Assembly: GCA_028386065.3 (NCBI GenBank)
Contig: JAKUCV010003579.1
Span: 169,170 to 233,169, forward strand
Source: Turnera subulata
Taxonomy: Eukaryota > Streptophyta > Magnoliopsida > Malpighiales > Passifloraceae
Direction: 5' to 3'
Length of the DNA stretch: 64,000 nucleotides
Positions 10,371 to 22,054 of this stretch are shown piece after piece. The translations under genes were made by a program, and so were the position numbers. Positions within the stretch are counted from its first letter, which is position 1, and the number at the start of each line of letters is the position of its first letter. The notes beneath the pieces were generated by a model. It ran no database searches and was not told where the DNA came from. It saw only the letters and a list, made by a program, of their open reading frames with translations.

Positions 10371-12099
10371 TGTGAATCCGAAGATGATTATGAAGTTACT
10401 TACGGATAATTAATTGAGCTTATTAACATAAGGCATGCACTAAAATGAGACATTGATTATACTATTATAATATGCCTTTAAATATAATTAATTATACCAA
10501 TCTATTATATATATAAATAGCAGAGACATGTTTCAAGAGTGATTGAAGTATTGACACATGGTAATTTTAAAAAATTGTGAAAAAGACATGTGGATCCATA
10601 TAAGTTACATGTTCCATTTTTTATGCTACAAGGTCTTTAACATTTTTATTCAAATCCAAAACAATCTATTTTAAATTATATCTTTAGAATTATCTCCCTT
10701 TCTAAAAATAGAGTTATTAGATTCTCTTTCTAAGTCAAATTATTTTTTAAAAATTATTTTTTTTAAGAGAATAATAAGATTTATTAGTTTTACTCTACTT
10801 AAATAGTACCCCCTTATTAATACAGTTTTTCTCCAAATTAGTCTCCAAAAATAATTTACCTTTGAATTGTATGTTTTTATAGAAAGTGAGTATTATTGTT
10901 GCATTTTTCACAATCATTTTATTTTTTCTGCTATGTTTTTTTTGTTTAACTAATTAATTTTTTATTTGTGCATAAAAAATCATTCAATTTTTTTTAAATT
11001 TGTTGAAATTATTATTTATTTTAATCTCTTCTGATTTATCTTTTTTAATAAATATTAATACATAGGAAAAATTATTGACCCCCGTGTGACACACGAGGTA
11101 CTATACTAGTTATTATTATATGTTTGAATACACTAACTAGATTTTGATTATGACAAACCTATGTGTAGCATGTGTTGTGCCTAACCATGTATTGTAGCTC
11201 ACATGAGGAGCTTCCAATCCGTGATCAAACATCACAATCAAGCCTTGGAAGATGAGTGAGTGGGAATGGTTTTGGAGCATGAGATGGTGCTTTCAAAGTG
11301 CAAACTCCTATACCACTCATGTTTATTTAATCCCGAATGGCATTGGTCAACAAACCTAGTACCTACCATTTTTGGGATTGATTCTGTGATAAAACTAGCC
11401 TTAAACAAATCAAGAGGCAGCTGAATTCAGACTTTCTAAGACCAACCTAGGACTATGCTAAACAATGTCATCAATGGTCAAAAAGCTGCAGTCTGATGGG
11501 TCTCGTGCCAAAGCATGAAAGGGACAACAGGGAAGAAGAACGTTGACACTCTGGCACCTCTGACAACAAAACGAGCTGGAATGAAAGGGACAACTAACGG
11601 ATCAATTTGAATTGAAATTATCCCTCCTGCCTGATGCTGACTCAAAGAGGTCTTTAGACCTGCTAAAATAGAGATTCTGAATTCGAGCAAAGACAGTGCA
11701 CTTGTAGTTCTCAAGTCAAGCAAAAGAGAGAGATAAATACTTTTCTTAGTTCATTCATTGTGAGACAATATCTGAAGGGAAAAGTTGTTGTACTTAGTAA
11801 TAGCTTCTGTATCAAAGGGTTTTGTGTAAAACAAAGCTAGGGAAAGCTTTGTGGTGAGTGTGTAAGGTTTGAGTTGAGCCTAAGGGAAAAACTTGTATTA
11901 TAGGTTCGTGGTTGAACCTGTGAAAAACCATAATCAGAATGAGTTAGAAATCTCAAGGGGTGATCCTTAAGTAGTGGAGGTAGTCTTGTATGGCGAACCA
12001 CTATAAATTCTGTGTCATATTTTCTCTAACCTTTTTCTCTTTGTATTTTAATTAGTGTGTTCATTAGTAGTCTTATACACAATTTCAGAGAGAAAAACA
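10371..12099 (+). mobile_element. 5' LTR of SIRE-like Copia, with Helitron inside
   Basis: It starts TGTGAATC and ends AAAAACA. Without the 609-bp Helitron it is 1120 bp, against 1131 bp for the 3' LTR. Near 11632 it lacks the TATA-box segment present in the 3' LTR at 36949-36962, so its promoter is probably dead. Confidence 0.9.
10501..11109 (+). mobile_element. Non-autonomous Helitron inserted in the SIRE-like 5' LTR
   Basis: The 609-bp insert begins TCTATTATATATA and ends ACTATACTAG (a CTRR end). A hairpin CGTGTGACACACG at 11083-11095 lies 10 nt before the CTAG. Removing it rejoins 'ataccaa' with 'ttattattatatg', exactly the sequence of the 3' LTR at the same place, so insertion was between A and T with no target duplication, as in Helitrons. 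It encodes nothing recognisable and is AT-rich. Confidence 0.92.
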
Positions 12100-12187
12100 G
12101 TTTGGCATCTGTGACGCCAAATTAGGTTTTAATCATCAAGGCTAATTCACTCCCACACCACCCCCCCCTTCCTCTTCTCTCTCTTAG

Positions 12188-13822
12188 ATCAACAATGCAT
12201 CCTTCTTCATTGGTCTCAACTTTAATCATTGGAAATTTCGCATGAAGACCTTTCTTGAAGGGAAGGATCTTGAGATGTGGGAAGTTGTAAATTCTTCTTA
12301 CTCACGTCCAACCAAGGAAAAGAAGTCCTAAAGTGAAGCTGAAATGAAGAAAGCTAAACTAGATGCCCAAGCAAAGAATGCACTCCTTTATGGCATCTGT
12401 CAAGCCGAATTTGAAAGAGTCAGATCATGCAAAACAGCACATGAAATTTGGAATACTCTATGCATTGCCCATGAAGGAACCAACCAAGTCAGAGAATCAA
12501 AGATGAATCGGCTAATGAGAGAGTTTGAGCTGTTCCAAATATTGCTTGATGAAACAATACAAGAACTTGACACAAGATTCACCATCTTGTGTAACAACTT
12601 GGCTTGTCTTGGAAAAATCATTACAAACAAGGAGAAGGTGACAAAAATCCTTCGATCTCTTCCCTCTGAATGGGAAACAAAGGTTACTGCTATTGAGGAA
12701 GCCAAAGACATGAACACTCTCACTCACAATGATCTAATGGGAAGCCTCATTGTCCATGGGTCAAAATTTGAAGAAAAACCAAAGAAAAAGAAGGACATAG
12801 CTCTCAAGTCTTCACATAAGAGTGATTCAGAGAGTGACCCTGATGTTGCTTTGATTACAAGAAGAATTGTCAAGTTTCTGAAAAAGAAAAATCATAAGGG
12901 AAGAAACTTTAGAGGAGTGAAAGTTGATAAATCAAAGAAAGAGCAACTTTTGTGCTTTGGTTGTAATCAACCGGGCACATCAAGGCCGAATGTCCCAACG
13001 TATGGAAATCCAAGTTTGTCAACTTCAAGAACAAAGGAAAGAGAACAATGGCAGCTTGGGATGACCTAGATTCAGATGATGAACCAAATGAAGAGGAATT
13101 GGCAAATCTTTGTCTTATGGCACAAGAAGAAAAAGAGGTAAACTACTCTAGCTCATCTAATTTTTTCTTTGATGAACTGCATGATGCATATGATGAGTTA
13201 TATGATAGCTTTAAAGCCATGGCTAAGACAAACAAACATTAAAAAGAAAGGTAGAACTATTAGAATCTGAAAAGAAAGAGTGCATGATAAAAAATGAAGA
13301 AATTGCTAAAAATCTGACTTTGTGCAATAACGGCTTTGAAAACGCCAAAGTGGATAAAAAAACTCTTGCTAAGTCACATAAGGATCTTGAGCAACAAATT
13401 ATTGCATGTAAAGAAGATAATACAAAACTTACACATGAAAATTCAAATCTGAAAAGGACTATGGAATCTCTGAAAAGTATGCTAGAAAAGTTTGATCATG
13501 GTAGTAAAGGTTTAGAAATGATAGTAAGTCAACAAAGGCATACTTTACAAAAAGTTGGTCTAGGGGCTACACATCACGTGTTTGGGCAGCATGTGAGTCC
13601 AACACCATTTTAAAAAATATGGAGAACTAAAAAGATTCATGAAGCTAAGTTCGTTAAACCTACATCTAGTCATAATGTCACATGTCATTTTTGCAAAAGA
13701 CATGGACACAAAATAAAAAATTGTATTTTTAAAAAGAAGAATTGTCTTATAAAACTCATGTGGGTACCCAAAGGTACCAAAACTAATTTGCAAGGACCCA
13801 AGCAAGTCTGGGTACATGAAAC
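12188..13822 (+). pseudogene. SIRE-like Copia gag (two CCHC knuckles, coiled coil), broken
   Basis: Translation from about 12188 gives a typical gag N-terminus (FFIGLNFNHWKFRMKTFLEG), with an in-frame TAA near 12328. A first knuckle begins CFGC near 12955 and is damaged by a small indel. The AWDD…LANLCLMA acidic motif starts at 13048, and a Lys/Glu-rich coiled coil follows to about 13560. A second intact knuckle (CHFCKRHGHKIKNC) lies near 13681-13722. Several stops (12328, 13240, 13611) interrupt it. The long tail with a second knuckle after a coiled coil matches SIRE/Maximus gags. The protein would build the particle shell. Confidence 0.85.
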
Positions 13823-16800
13823 TTGATATTACAACAGGTCAATTGGGATGAGTGGGTACTTGATTGTGGGTGCTCAAGACATATGACGGGTGATATGTCC
13901 AAGTTCTCATCCTTGAATACGAGAAGTAAAGGTTTTGTCACCTTCGGTGACAAATCGAAAGGAAAGGTATTGGGTATTGGTAATACCGGTAAGGATCCAA
14001 CTATTGATCATGTGTTGTTGGTTAAAAATCTAAAATTCAATTTACTTAGCATTATTCAGTTGTGTGACCGTGGATGCAAAGTAATTTTTGAATGTAACAA
14101 GTGCTTAGTAACTAACAATGATGATAACCAAACTTTGCTTGTCGGTAAAAGGCAAGGAAACTTGTATTCCATTAATATGTGTGATGTTACTAATCCGGAA
14201 AATAAGTGCTTAAATGTTAGTACAGAAACAGCTGAACTTTGGCATAGAAGATTGGGGCATGCACATCATGAGCTTACTGCAAATCTTCAAAACAAGGAAC
14301 TTGTGAGGGGACTGCCTATGTTGAAGTTTGAAAAAGAGAAGGTATGTTACTCATGCCAAATTGGAAAGCAATTCAAAAGCTCATTCAAGCCTAAAAAGTG
14401 CATCTCCACTACCAAACCACTTGAGCTACTACACCTTGATCTCTTTAGACCTATTAAAGTGGGAAGTCTTGGAGGTAAGTGTTACACTTTTGTTATTGTT
14501 GACGACCACTCTCATTTCACATGGGTCATCTTCCTCTCACAAAAGAGCCATGCACTTTATGAATTTGCTTCCTTGATAAGAAAACTTCAAAATGAAAAAG
14601 GTTATAAATTAGCCAAGATTAGGAGTGACCATGGTGGTGAATTTGATAATCTTGTCTTTAATCATTTTTATGATGAACATGGCATTGAGCATACATTCTC
14701 GGCTCCTAGAACTCCCCAACAAAATGGAGTAGTAGAAAGGAAGAACCGAACTCTACAAAAAATGGCTAGGACAATATTAAATGAATAATCTTTTCCAACT
14801 TACTTTTGGGCTGAAGCAGTAAACACTGCTTGCTATATCCTAAATCGTGTAATAATTAGATCACAACTAGAGAAAACTCCATATGAGCTTTGGCATGATA
14901 GAAAACCAAAAATTAGCTACTTTAAAGTTTTTAGGTCAAAGTGCTTTATACTAAATGCTAAGGACTCATTAGGGAAGTTTGATGCTAAATCTGATGATGG
15001 TGTGTTTCTTGGATACTCAACTAGGAGTAAAGCATATAGGGTCTACAATAAAAGAACTCGTATATTTGAGAAATCAATACATGATGTATTTGATGAATTT
15101 ATGCAAACTAACAATGGTGTTGATGATGAGAATGTGCTTAGCCAGGATAAACAACAAGGAGATATCCTTGTTGATATCCCTGAAAAATCTGCTGAGATTG
15201 AAAGGGAGGAAGAAGTTCCAATTGCAAATGCAATTCAAAATGAACCCCTTTCACATTCTACACCATCTGCTGTTCATGACGTTTCGGCAATGGAAGTGCC
15301 AAAAGGACTTTCATCCAGTGATATTATTGGAGATCTATCAAAGGGGATAACTACAAGAGCCTCCCTACATAATCTGAATTCTCATCAGGCCTTTCTGTCA
15401 CAAATTGAGCCCAAAAACATAAATGATTCTATTAATGATGAAAATTGGTGATGGCAATGCAAGAAGAACTCAACCAATCTGAGAAAAGTGATGTTTGGGA
15501 AGTAGTTCCTAAACCCACCAATTACCCAATAATTAGAACCAAATGGGTATTTAGGAACAAATTGGATGAGGCTGGAAATGCGACAAGGAACAAAGCTAGG
15601 CTTGTGGCACAAGACTACAACCAAGAAGAAGGAATTGAATTTGATGAGACCTTTGCACCCGTAGCTCACCTAGAGTCCATTCGGATGCTACTTGCATATG
15701 CATCCTATAAGTCCTTCAAACTCTACCAAATGGATGTGAAAAGTGTCTTTCTGAATGGTGTAATCATGAAAGAGGTGTACATGGAGCAACCTCCCGGATT
15801 TGAGGATTATGAGCATCCAAAACATATCTATAAGCTTAAAAAGGCTCTCTATGGACTCAAACAAGCTCCAAGGGCATGGTATGACAGGTTAAGTACATTT
15901 CTTCTCTCTCAAAACTTTGTTAGAGGTAAAGTTGATTCCACACTCTTTGTGAAACACCAAATGAATGACTTAATTATTGTGCAAATTTATGTTGATGATA
16001 TATTATTTGGTGCTACTAATGATGCTCTATGTCAAGATTTTGAAAAACTAATGCATAGTGAATTCGAGATGAGCATGATGGGGGAACTGAACTTCTTTCT
16101 TGGATTCCAAATCAAACAATATGATGATGGCATCTTCATTGGTCAAACCAAATATGCAAAGGAGCTACTCAAACGGTTTGGCATGTCAGACGCCAAAGTG
16201 AGCCCAACTCCTATGAGCACAACAACAAAGCTTGATAAAGATGAATCCGGTAAAGATGTGGACATTAAGAAATATAGAGGTATGATTGGAAGTCTTCTCT
16301 ATCTTACTGCATCTAGACCTGACATTATGTTTAGTGTGTGCTTATGTGCTCGTTTTCAAGCATGTCCTAAAGAATCTTATTTGAGGGCTATTAAAAGAAT
16401 CTTTAAACACCTAAATGGAACACCCTCTCTAGGTCTTTGGTATCCCAAGGTTGAATCATTTAATTTAATTGGATATTCTGATGCTGACTTTGCTGGATGC
16501 ATGCTTGATAGAAAGAGTACTAGTGGGACATGCCAATTTTTAGGAAATTCACTAGTCTCTTGGTCTAGTAAGAAACAAAATTCAGTGGCTACATCAATAA
16601 CCGAGGCAGAGTACGTAGCTGCAGGATTTTGTTGTGCACAACTTCTTTGGATGAAACAAACATTACTTGACTATGATTTGAAGTTTGATGCTATACCAAT
16701 TTTATGTGATAGTTCTAGTGCCATAAATTTGACTAAAAATCCTATTCAACACTCAAGAACTAAACACATAGAAATAAGGCACCATTTTTTAGAGATCATG

Positions 16801-16934
16801 TGCTTGATATAATACAAAGATATAACACTTGATTTTATCACAACCGAGAGGCAGCTTGTAGATATATTCACAAAACCCTTGAAGGAAGAACAATTTACAA
16901 AAAATTCGGTTGGAGCTTGGTATGTGTAATGCAC
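13823..16934 (+). pseudogene. SIRE-like Copia pol (protease, integrase, RT, RNase H), broken
   Basis: The protease motif reads VLDCGCSRHMTGD. Gag-pre-integrase LWHRRLGHAHH and CYSCQIGK follow. The integrase core has LLHLDLF, IRSDHGGEF and GVVERKNRT. A TAA at 14786 and a frame change near 15000 separate the integrase tail (FLGYSTRSKAYRVYN) from the RT frame that begins at about 15445. RT carries KWVFRNK, YQMDVKSVFLNG and YVDDILFGATND. RNase H retains TEAEYVAAG, CDSSSAINL and HIEIRHH, then a frameshift near 16800; homology runs to about 16934. It is inactive because of the stops, but all domains can be recognised, including the full RNase H. Confidence 0.9.
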
Positions 16935-17400
16935 CTTAAATTTAAGGACATCCAGGTATATTTTCTGATTATTTTATGCATATAACCTGCATTCAAAACA
17001 CACACATATCACTTAGAAAATCTGAGCTATGATGAGCCTAAAAAGGATGGGCTAGAAGTCTACACAAAGTGGGTTAATGGTCAGAAAAGGAATCTGGACG
17101 ATTTGGCATCTGCGTGACCATTATGTCGAAAGCTGTGAGAAAAGGATTAAAATAATGTCACGGGTCTGGCATCGTGCAAGTGGTTTAAAAAGCGACTACA
17201 GTAACTCTCAGGCGGTGAGCCTGACTGTCTACCGTGATTACCATTACCTAATTGTCTAAAGGGTTGAGTGTTATGGTGGTAATAAAATCCCTTCTAACCG
17301 TTGGACCTAAAAAGAAATCCAACTCCACTACTTAAACCTTTTGCCTTATCCACCCTCAATTCTACACCTATTTTCTTGCTATCACTACCATTAAAGCATC
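16935..17400 (+). other. SIRE-like Copia spacer between pol and extra ORF
   Basis: About 470 bp of non-coding internal sequence. It contains the motif 'tttggcatctgcgtgacc' (17101-17118), a variant of a TTTGGCATC…GCC phrase that recurs after the 5' LTR and in the 3' non-coding part of this element. Confidence 0.55.
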
Positions 17401-17411
17401 AGTTACCAGAT

Positions 17412-18493
17412 ATGGGTAGAACTAAAACTCCTTTTAAAACTCCTACAGCTGAAAACCCCATAATTCCTCCACCAGCTCCTACTACCTCAAAGACTTCTAC
17501 TACACGAGTCACAAGACATACAAAACCTCCTCCATCAACTCCCTCCACAAGACTTCCAAACACCTTAGCAAAACCTCCTAAGAAGCGAAAACACTCCTGT
17601 CCAAAGATGTCTTCCACTCCTTTAAACCCACCTACACCAATCACTGACCAAGACGCTGCAAAAACTCTTGCAAATATCACAGCCTCCACAGATGAGTTCT
17701 TGTCCCTGATTCGAATTCCTCCACATCTCACTGATCCCATGAACAGACAAAATTTCGTGCTTTAAAGAGAAAATCCATGATTGATCACTTTGTGAAGGAA
17801 CTCGACCTTGAGAAGCAGGCCAAGGTACTTGAGCTTGTTCTAAAGCAACCCTCACTCATTGACCTTCCTCCTGCTGACAATCCTTCAACCACCCAGAATA
17901 TCTTTGAGGTTCCTCCTGACCCTACCACTGAAAATCAACCTGAGAACCCTAGGAATTCCTCTGAGAAAAGAATCTCAGACGATGATACCCCTTTAGCTCA
18001 AAAATACCCTGCCAAAAGAGCCAAAACCACCTCAGCTCCACAAAAGAAGGCCCCTTCCAAATGTGAAAAGCTTATGGCATCTGCGATGCCAAAACAGAAT
18101 CCTCGGAGCAGCACTCAAGGACAGCGGTTGAGAGGTCCAGTGTCTAGGAAAGGAAAAGAGAAGATTGTATATGAGGTTGCTGGGTCTGATGATGATGAGG
18201 AAGAGGAAGAGAAAATTCCAGATATAACGCTTGAGGGAGTCACAGGAGACACACCTCTTGTTGCTCCAATTGAAGAAGATGGTTCTAGGAGTGAAGAATG
18301 TTATGAGCCTACTGTTAACTATGTTAGCAAGTCTGGGAAATTGTTTAGGTCAAAAATGAAGGCAAGGAGATCGCTGAAGATGCAAAGGACCCCATTTGAA
18401 TTGTGGGTAACAAATTCAAATTCTTGAAATATCTCTCAATGCACTTTGATAATTTAACCGGGTCTCGGGTTGAAGAGATTGTGGAGCGTGCCC
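17412..18493 (+). pseudogene. Extra 3' ORF of SIRE-like Copia, N-terminal part
   Basis: From the ATG at 17412 the frame encodes a Pro/Thr/Lys-rich start (MGRTKTPFKTPTAENP). It shifts near 17765 into an acidic, Pro/Lys-rich stretch, and ends in LRSLKMQ-like basic sequence near 18400. A further shift near 18410 gives YLSMHFDNLTGSRVEEIVE. Copy alpha then interrupts the ORF at 18494 and the remainder resumes at 34955. In SIRE/Maximus elements this position holds an envelope-like or 'putative plant transposon' protein of unknown function. Frameshifts and the insertion make it a pseudogene. Confidence 0.75.
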
Positions 18494-20003
18494 TGTTAAT
18501 AATGTGCCCAAAAGCCAATCAATGGATGATCGTATGTAGTCATGTATATACATTAAGGTTGTTCCAGTAAATATGTTTGTGAGATAAACGCTTGCACATA
18601 TTTATAACCCTAGAATATATTTGATATATTCTTAAATATCCCAAGTCGATTATTATTATGGATGGGTTGTAATAATAAATTAAGACTAGCGTATGTTGAG
18701 AATTATATGAGATATGAATTTTACACACGAGTACAAGTTAGAGAACTTGTGGACTGGACCGACCCACATAAGAACCCTACATGGAACGTTATATGATTGT
18801 CATTAGTGGTTCTTATATGTATTGTCCTTAGACCTGAGATCATCAAGGTTCCCAACATATGAGTCGTATACTTTGATATTATTCCTGGTCATTCGTAACT
18901 GAGTGGACTTAAGGGTAATCATTGGGTATATGATATAATGTGTAGTGGGTTTTGATTGATCAAGATGGGATTCGTCCGACCCATATAACGGGTATATTAT
19001 CAGATGGGCCTCTTGATAGAGTTGAACTGTAAATGCATGGCCATGCTCGGATTATATGATATAGTGATATCATTAGGATCCGTTTTACACAGTTAACTCG
19101 GGGATCGAGAAATTAAGATTAAACATATACGAGATTGACGTTTTCCCATGTCTCGTGTTTATTCTTGATAATGGGACGAAAGGACGATGACATGTTTCTG
19201 AGGCATATTGAATCAGTACTGATCTTGTCGCTTGGGTAGCAATGATGTGTTGCTAGATGCCGCTCTTTGCTTATAATTGTGAAATGAGATTTTACGATTA
19301 TTGCCAAATGTTACAAGTGCCTACAGGGTCACACACATAGAATCGTTGATTCGAGCAGGTGGTTGAACTGTGGTTGGACCATGGTTCGACCAGGTGTGGT
19401 TGGACTGTGGTTGGACCAGGGTCGTTTTGGGCTGGTTTGGTTCAAAAATTGTCGGAATTATTGAGCCAAACCTGATTGCATGTGATGTGTAATCCCATTA
19501 GTGCTTAGTGGTAGACAAGATAATGGGGTCATAATCATGTTTGATGGAGGACCATTATGTTGGTCCCTTGTCTATTTAATCTATACACTAATTGGGTTGA
19601 GGAATATGATTACACTCTCTCTCTCTTGCATTCTGAATTTTGAGTTTTCAGACTAGGCAAGAACACATACACACACACCCATTCTTTGAGAAAGAAAGAA
19701 ACACCACATAGCTCCCGGAAATCCGTAGCTAGCACCACGGTTCGGGAGTGCTCGGGTTGGAGATCATGAGATGTTTTTCGACCAGAGATTGACGGTTCAT
19801 GTGGATACCGTAGAGGGGCGGGATTTCTGTCCGACTCTAGCTGATTCGGCATAACAGTTGGGTGAAAGATCTCAACCGATTCAGGTACGCAAAAATTGTT
19901 ATTCGGTTTAGTTACTTTCACTTGGATCCTCCATGTGTTTTCGGTTTTCCGTTGCGCATTTTATTGCATATGAGTGTCATATTTGCATGTCCGGAAACTT
20001 ACA
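18494..20003 (+). mobile_element. 5' LTR of copy alpha
   Basis: 1510 bp, beginning TGTTAATAATG and ending ACTTACA. Homologous to the LTRs at 6141-7452 (inverted), 22055-23547, 28879-30380 and 33433-34954. Short open frames inside it are incidental. Confidence 0.93.
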
Positions 20004-20004
20004 G

Positions 20005-20016
20005 TGGTAGCGGAGC
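20005..20016 (+). other. Primer-binding site of copy alpha
   Basis: TGGTAGCGGAGC follows the LTR after a single G. It is identical to the site in copies A and beta and matches the classic initiator-Met site at 10 of 12 bases. Confidence 0.75.
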
Positions 20017-20293
20017 CTCTTGTGAAATACTAAACTGAATAAGTTATTTTTATGTATGATATGCTATATGTGATGTGGCTTGATCATGATTATATATAAG
20101 AAACATAACTTGATCATAGTTTATTATGCTTAGGTTGATAGTATGCTTAAACTAGATCATTATGATTCTCATATATGTGATATGTTGAAGTTGGTTCTGT
20201 CAAAGGTGTTTGACAACAAGTACTTGATTGGTATATGATAGCAATCAATTTGTACTTCTGGCAGAAAGTCGAATGAGTTCGATAAAGGTGCAT

Positions 20294-20809
20294 AACATCG
20301 ATGTTTATGGGTAAACATCGATGTTCTCTTCGGCCGAGTGGACAAAACATCAATGTTTAATTGTTAAACATCGATGTTCTCTTTGGTCGATAGTCTGCCG
20401 AGGGGTTCAAACATCGATGTTTATGTTTAAACATCGACGTTCTCTTGACCGATTGCATTTCAAGGTGTTTTTGCAGAAACACTGTGCAAACATCGATGTT
20501 CACTGTTCAAACATCGATGTTTAAGATGTAAACATCGATGTTCTGAGCATTTGGCCAATGATTTGGAGTTCCAAAAACTTTAAACATCGATGTTTAAGTG
20601 TTAAACTTCGATGTTCTGGTTCCATAAACCTTCAACATCGATGTTTAAGGGTTAAACATCGATGTTCTGGAGTCTAGAAACCACAAACATGATGTTCAAG
20701 AGTTAAACATCGATGTTCAAGAGTTAAACATCGATGTTCTTGAACACTGCCAAGTAGTTGGGAGAATCAGATTCTCAAAACATCGTGTTCAATGTTAGAC
20801 ATCGATGTT
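20294..20809. repeat. Phased palindrome array in copy alpha leader
   Basis: About 18 copies of AACATCGATGTT or variants start at 20294/20314, 20346/20367, 20410/20430, 20489/20510/20531, 20583/20604, 20634/20655, 20686/20706/20727 and 20779/20798. Starts inside a cluster are 19-21 bp apart (the 19 follows a 1-bp loss in a motif). Most cluster-to-cluster steps are 51-52 or 64 bp, and one is 79. The layout is the same as in copy A but the spacer sequences differ. Confidence 0.93.
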
Positions 20810-21381
20810 CTCATGTATTTTTGGCTTCCAAATTTACAAAACATTAATATATGATTCATCAAGAACATGCATGTAATGTATTGGAATAATATGTTGATGA
20901 AAATATTAAGTTCTTTTTGTGTTGCCTTCCATGATAAGCACTCATCATTGCTTAAATCAACACTTGGTAGGTTTTGCCAAAGCAAGGTGCCAATGTTTAT
21001 CCTAGCAAGGTGCGACGCGATAATTGTAATATCGGAACTGCTTATTATGGTGTTGAACTTAACTAGGTCATCTTAATAGGATTAAGAACTTAGAGGCAAG
21101 GAGTTGAGCTAAGTCTATGAGATAGACAAGAATAAGTGTTGTTCACTCAACTATCCAAGAGTTACATGAGATGTAATTGACAAGAGTTATCTACCTAAAT
21201 AACTATGAAGTAAGCGATCAGCCAAAGCTGACTTATCTAGTAGTGAAAATATGGATCTTGGCCTACTTATATGATTGTCTTAATTTATATAGTAGGAGCA
21301 TCATTTAATAGAATTCCTTGTTAAATGATTTTGTATGCATGACTCTTATTTGTGTGAGTTGATCATTGTTGTAGAATTTCC

Positions 21382-22054
21382 ATGACACAAAACACTAGCA
21401 CAATGTCACTGCGATCTGTCCTTGAGAAGGAAAAGTTGAATGGGAATAACTTCCTAAAATGGTATCGCAACTTGAGGATAGTCCTCAAACAAGAAAAGAA
21501 GTTGTATGTCCTCGAAGGGCCTGTTCCGAATGAACCGGCGCCTAGTGCTCCAAGGGCAGAAAGGGATGCTTACAAGAAGCACCTTGATGATGCATTAGAT
21601 ACAGCATGCCTCATGCTTATAACCATGGACTCTGAGCTTCAGAAGCAACATGAGAAAATGGGGGCGTTTGATATGATCGAACACCTGAAAATGCTCTTTG
21701 AGGAGCAAGCAAGGCATGAGAGGTATGAGACCTCTAAGGCATTGTTCCAACGCAGGATGGCTGAGACATCACCCGTGAGACCTCATGTGCTTAAAATGAT
21801 AGGATACATTGAGAGCCTTGAGGGTCTTGGTTTTCCTTTGCGAAAGGAATTGGCTGTAGATCTAGTCCTGCAATCGTTACCGGATAGTTACAGCCAATTT
21901 GTTTTGAACTTCAATATGAATCATCTTGACAAATCCTTGTCTGAGTTGCTCAACAAGTTAGGAACAGCTGAGCAACAGATGAGGACAAGCAAATCCAATA
22001 GCATTATGATGCTTGGAAGTGGCAAAGGAAAGGGTAAAGGCAAGATGAAGAAGC
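21382..22054 (+). pseudogene. Copy alpha gag, 5' part (interrupted by copy beta)
   Basis: ATG at 21382 begins MTQNTSTMSLRSVLEKEK, closely matching copy A. The frame is open for about 224 codons to the Gly/Lys-rich stretch (GSGKGKGKGKMKK) just before the zinc knuckle, where the LTR of beta starts at 22055. The remaining gag begins at 30386 after the repeated GAAGC. Apart from the insertion this gag segment looks undamaged. Confidence 0.9.

Noticed and set aside
17412..18427. A separate host gene for a Pro/Lys-rich nuclear protein
   Set aside because: Its position between pol and the 3' LTR, and its continuation at 34955, show it is the extra ORF of the SIRE-like element.
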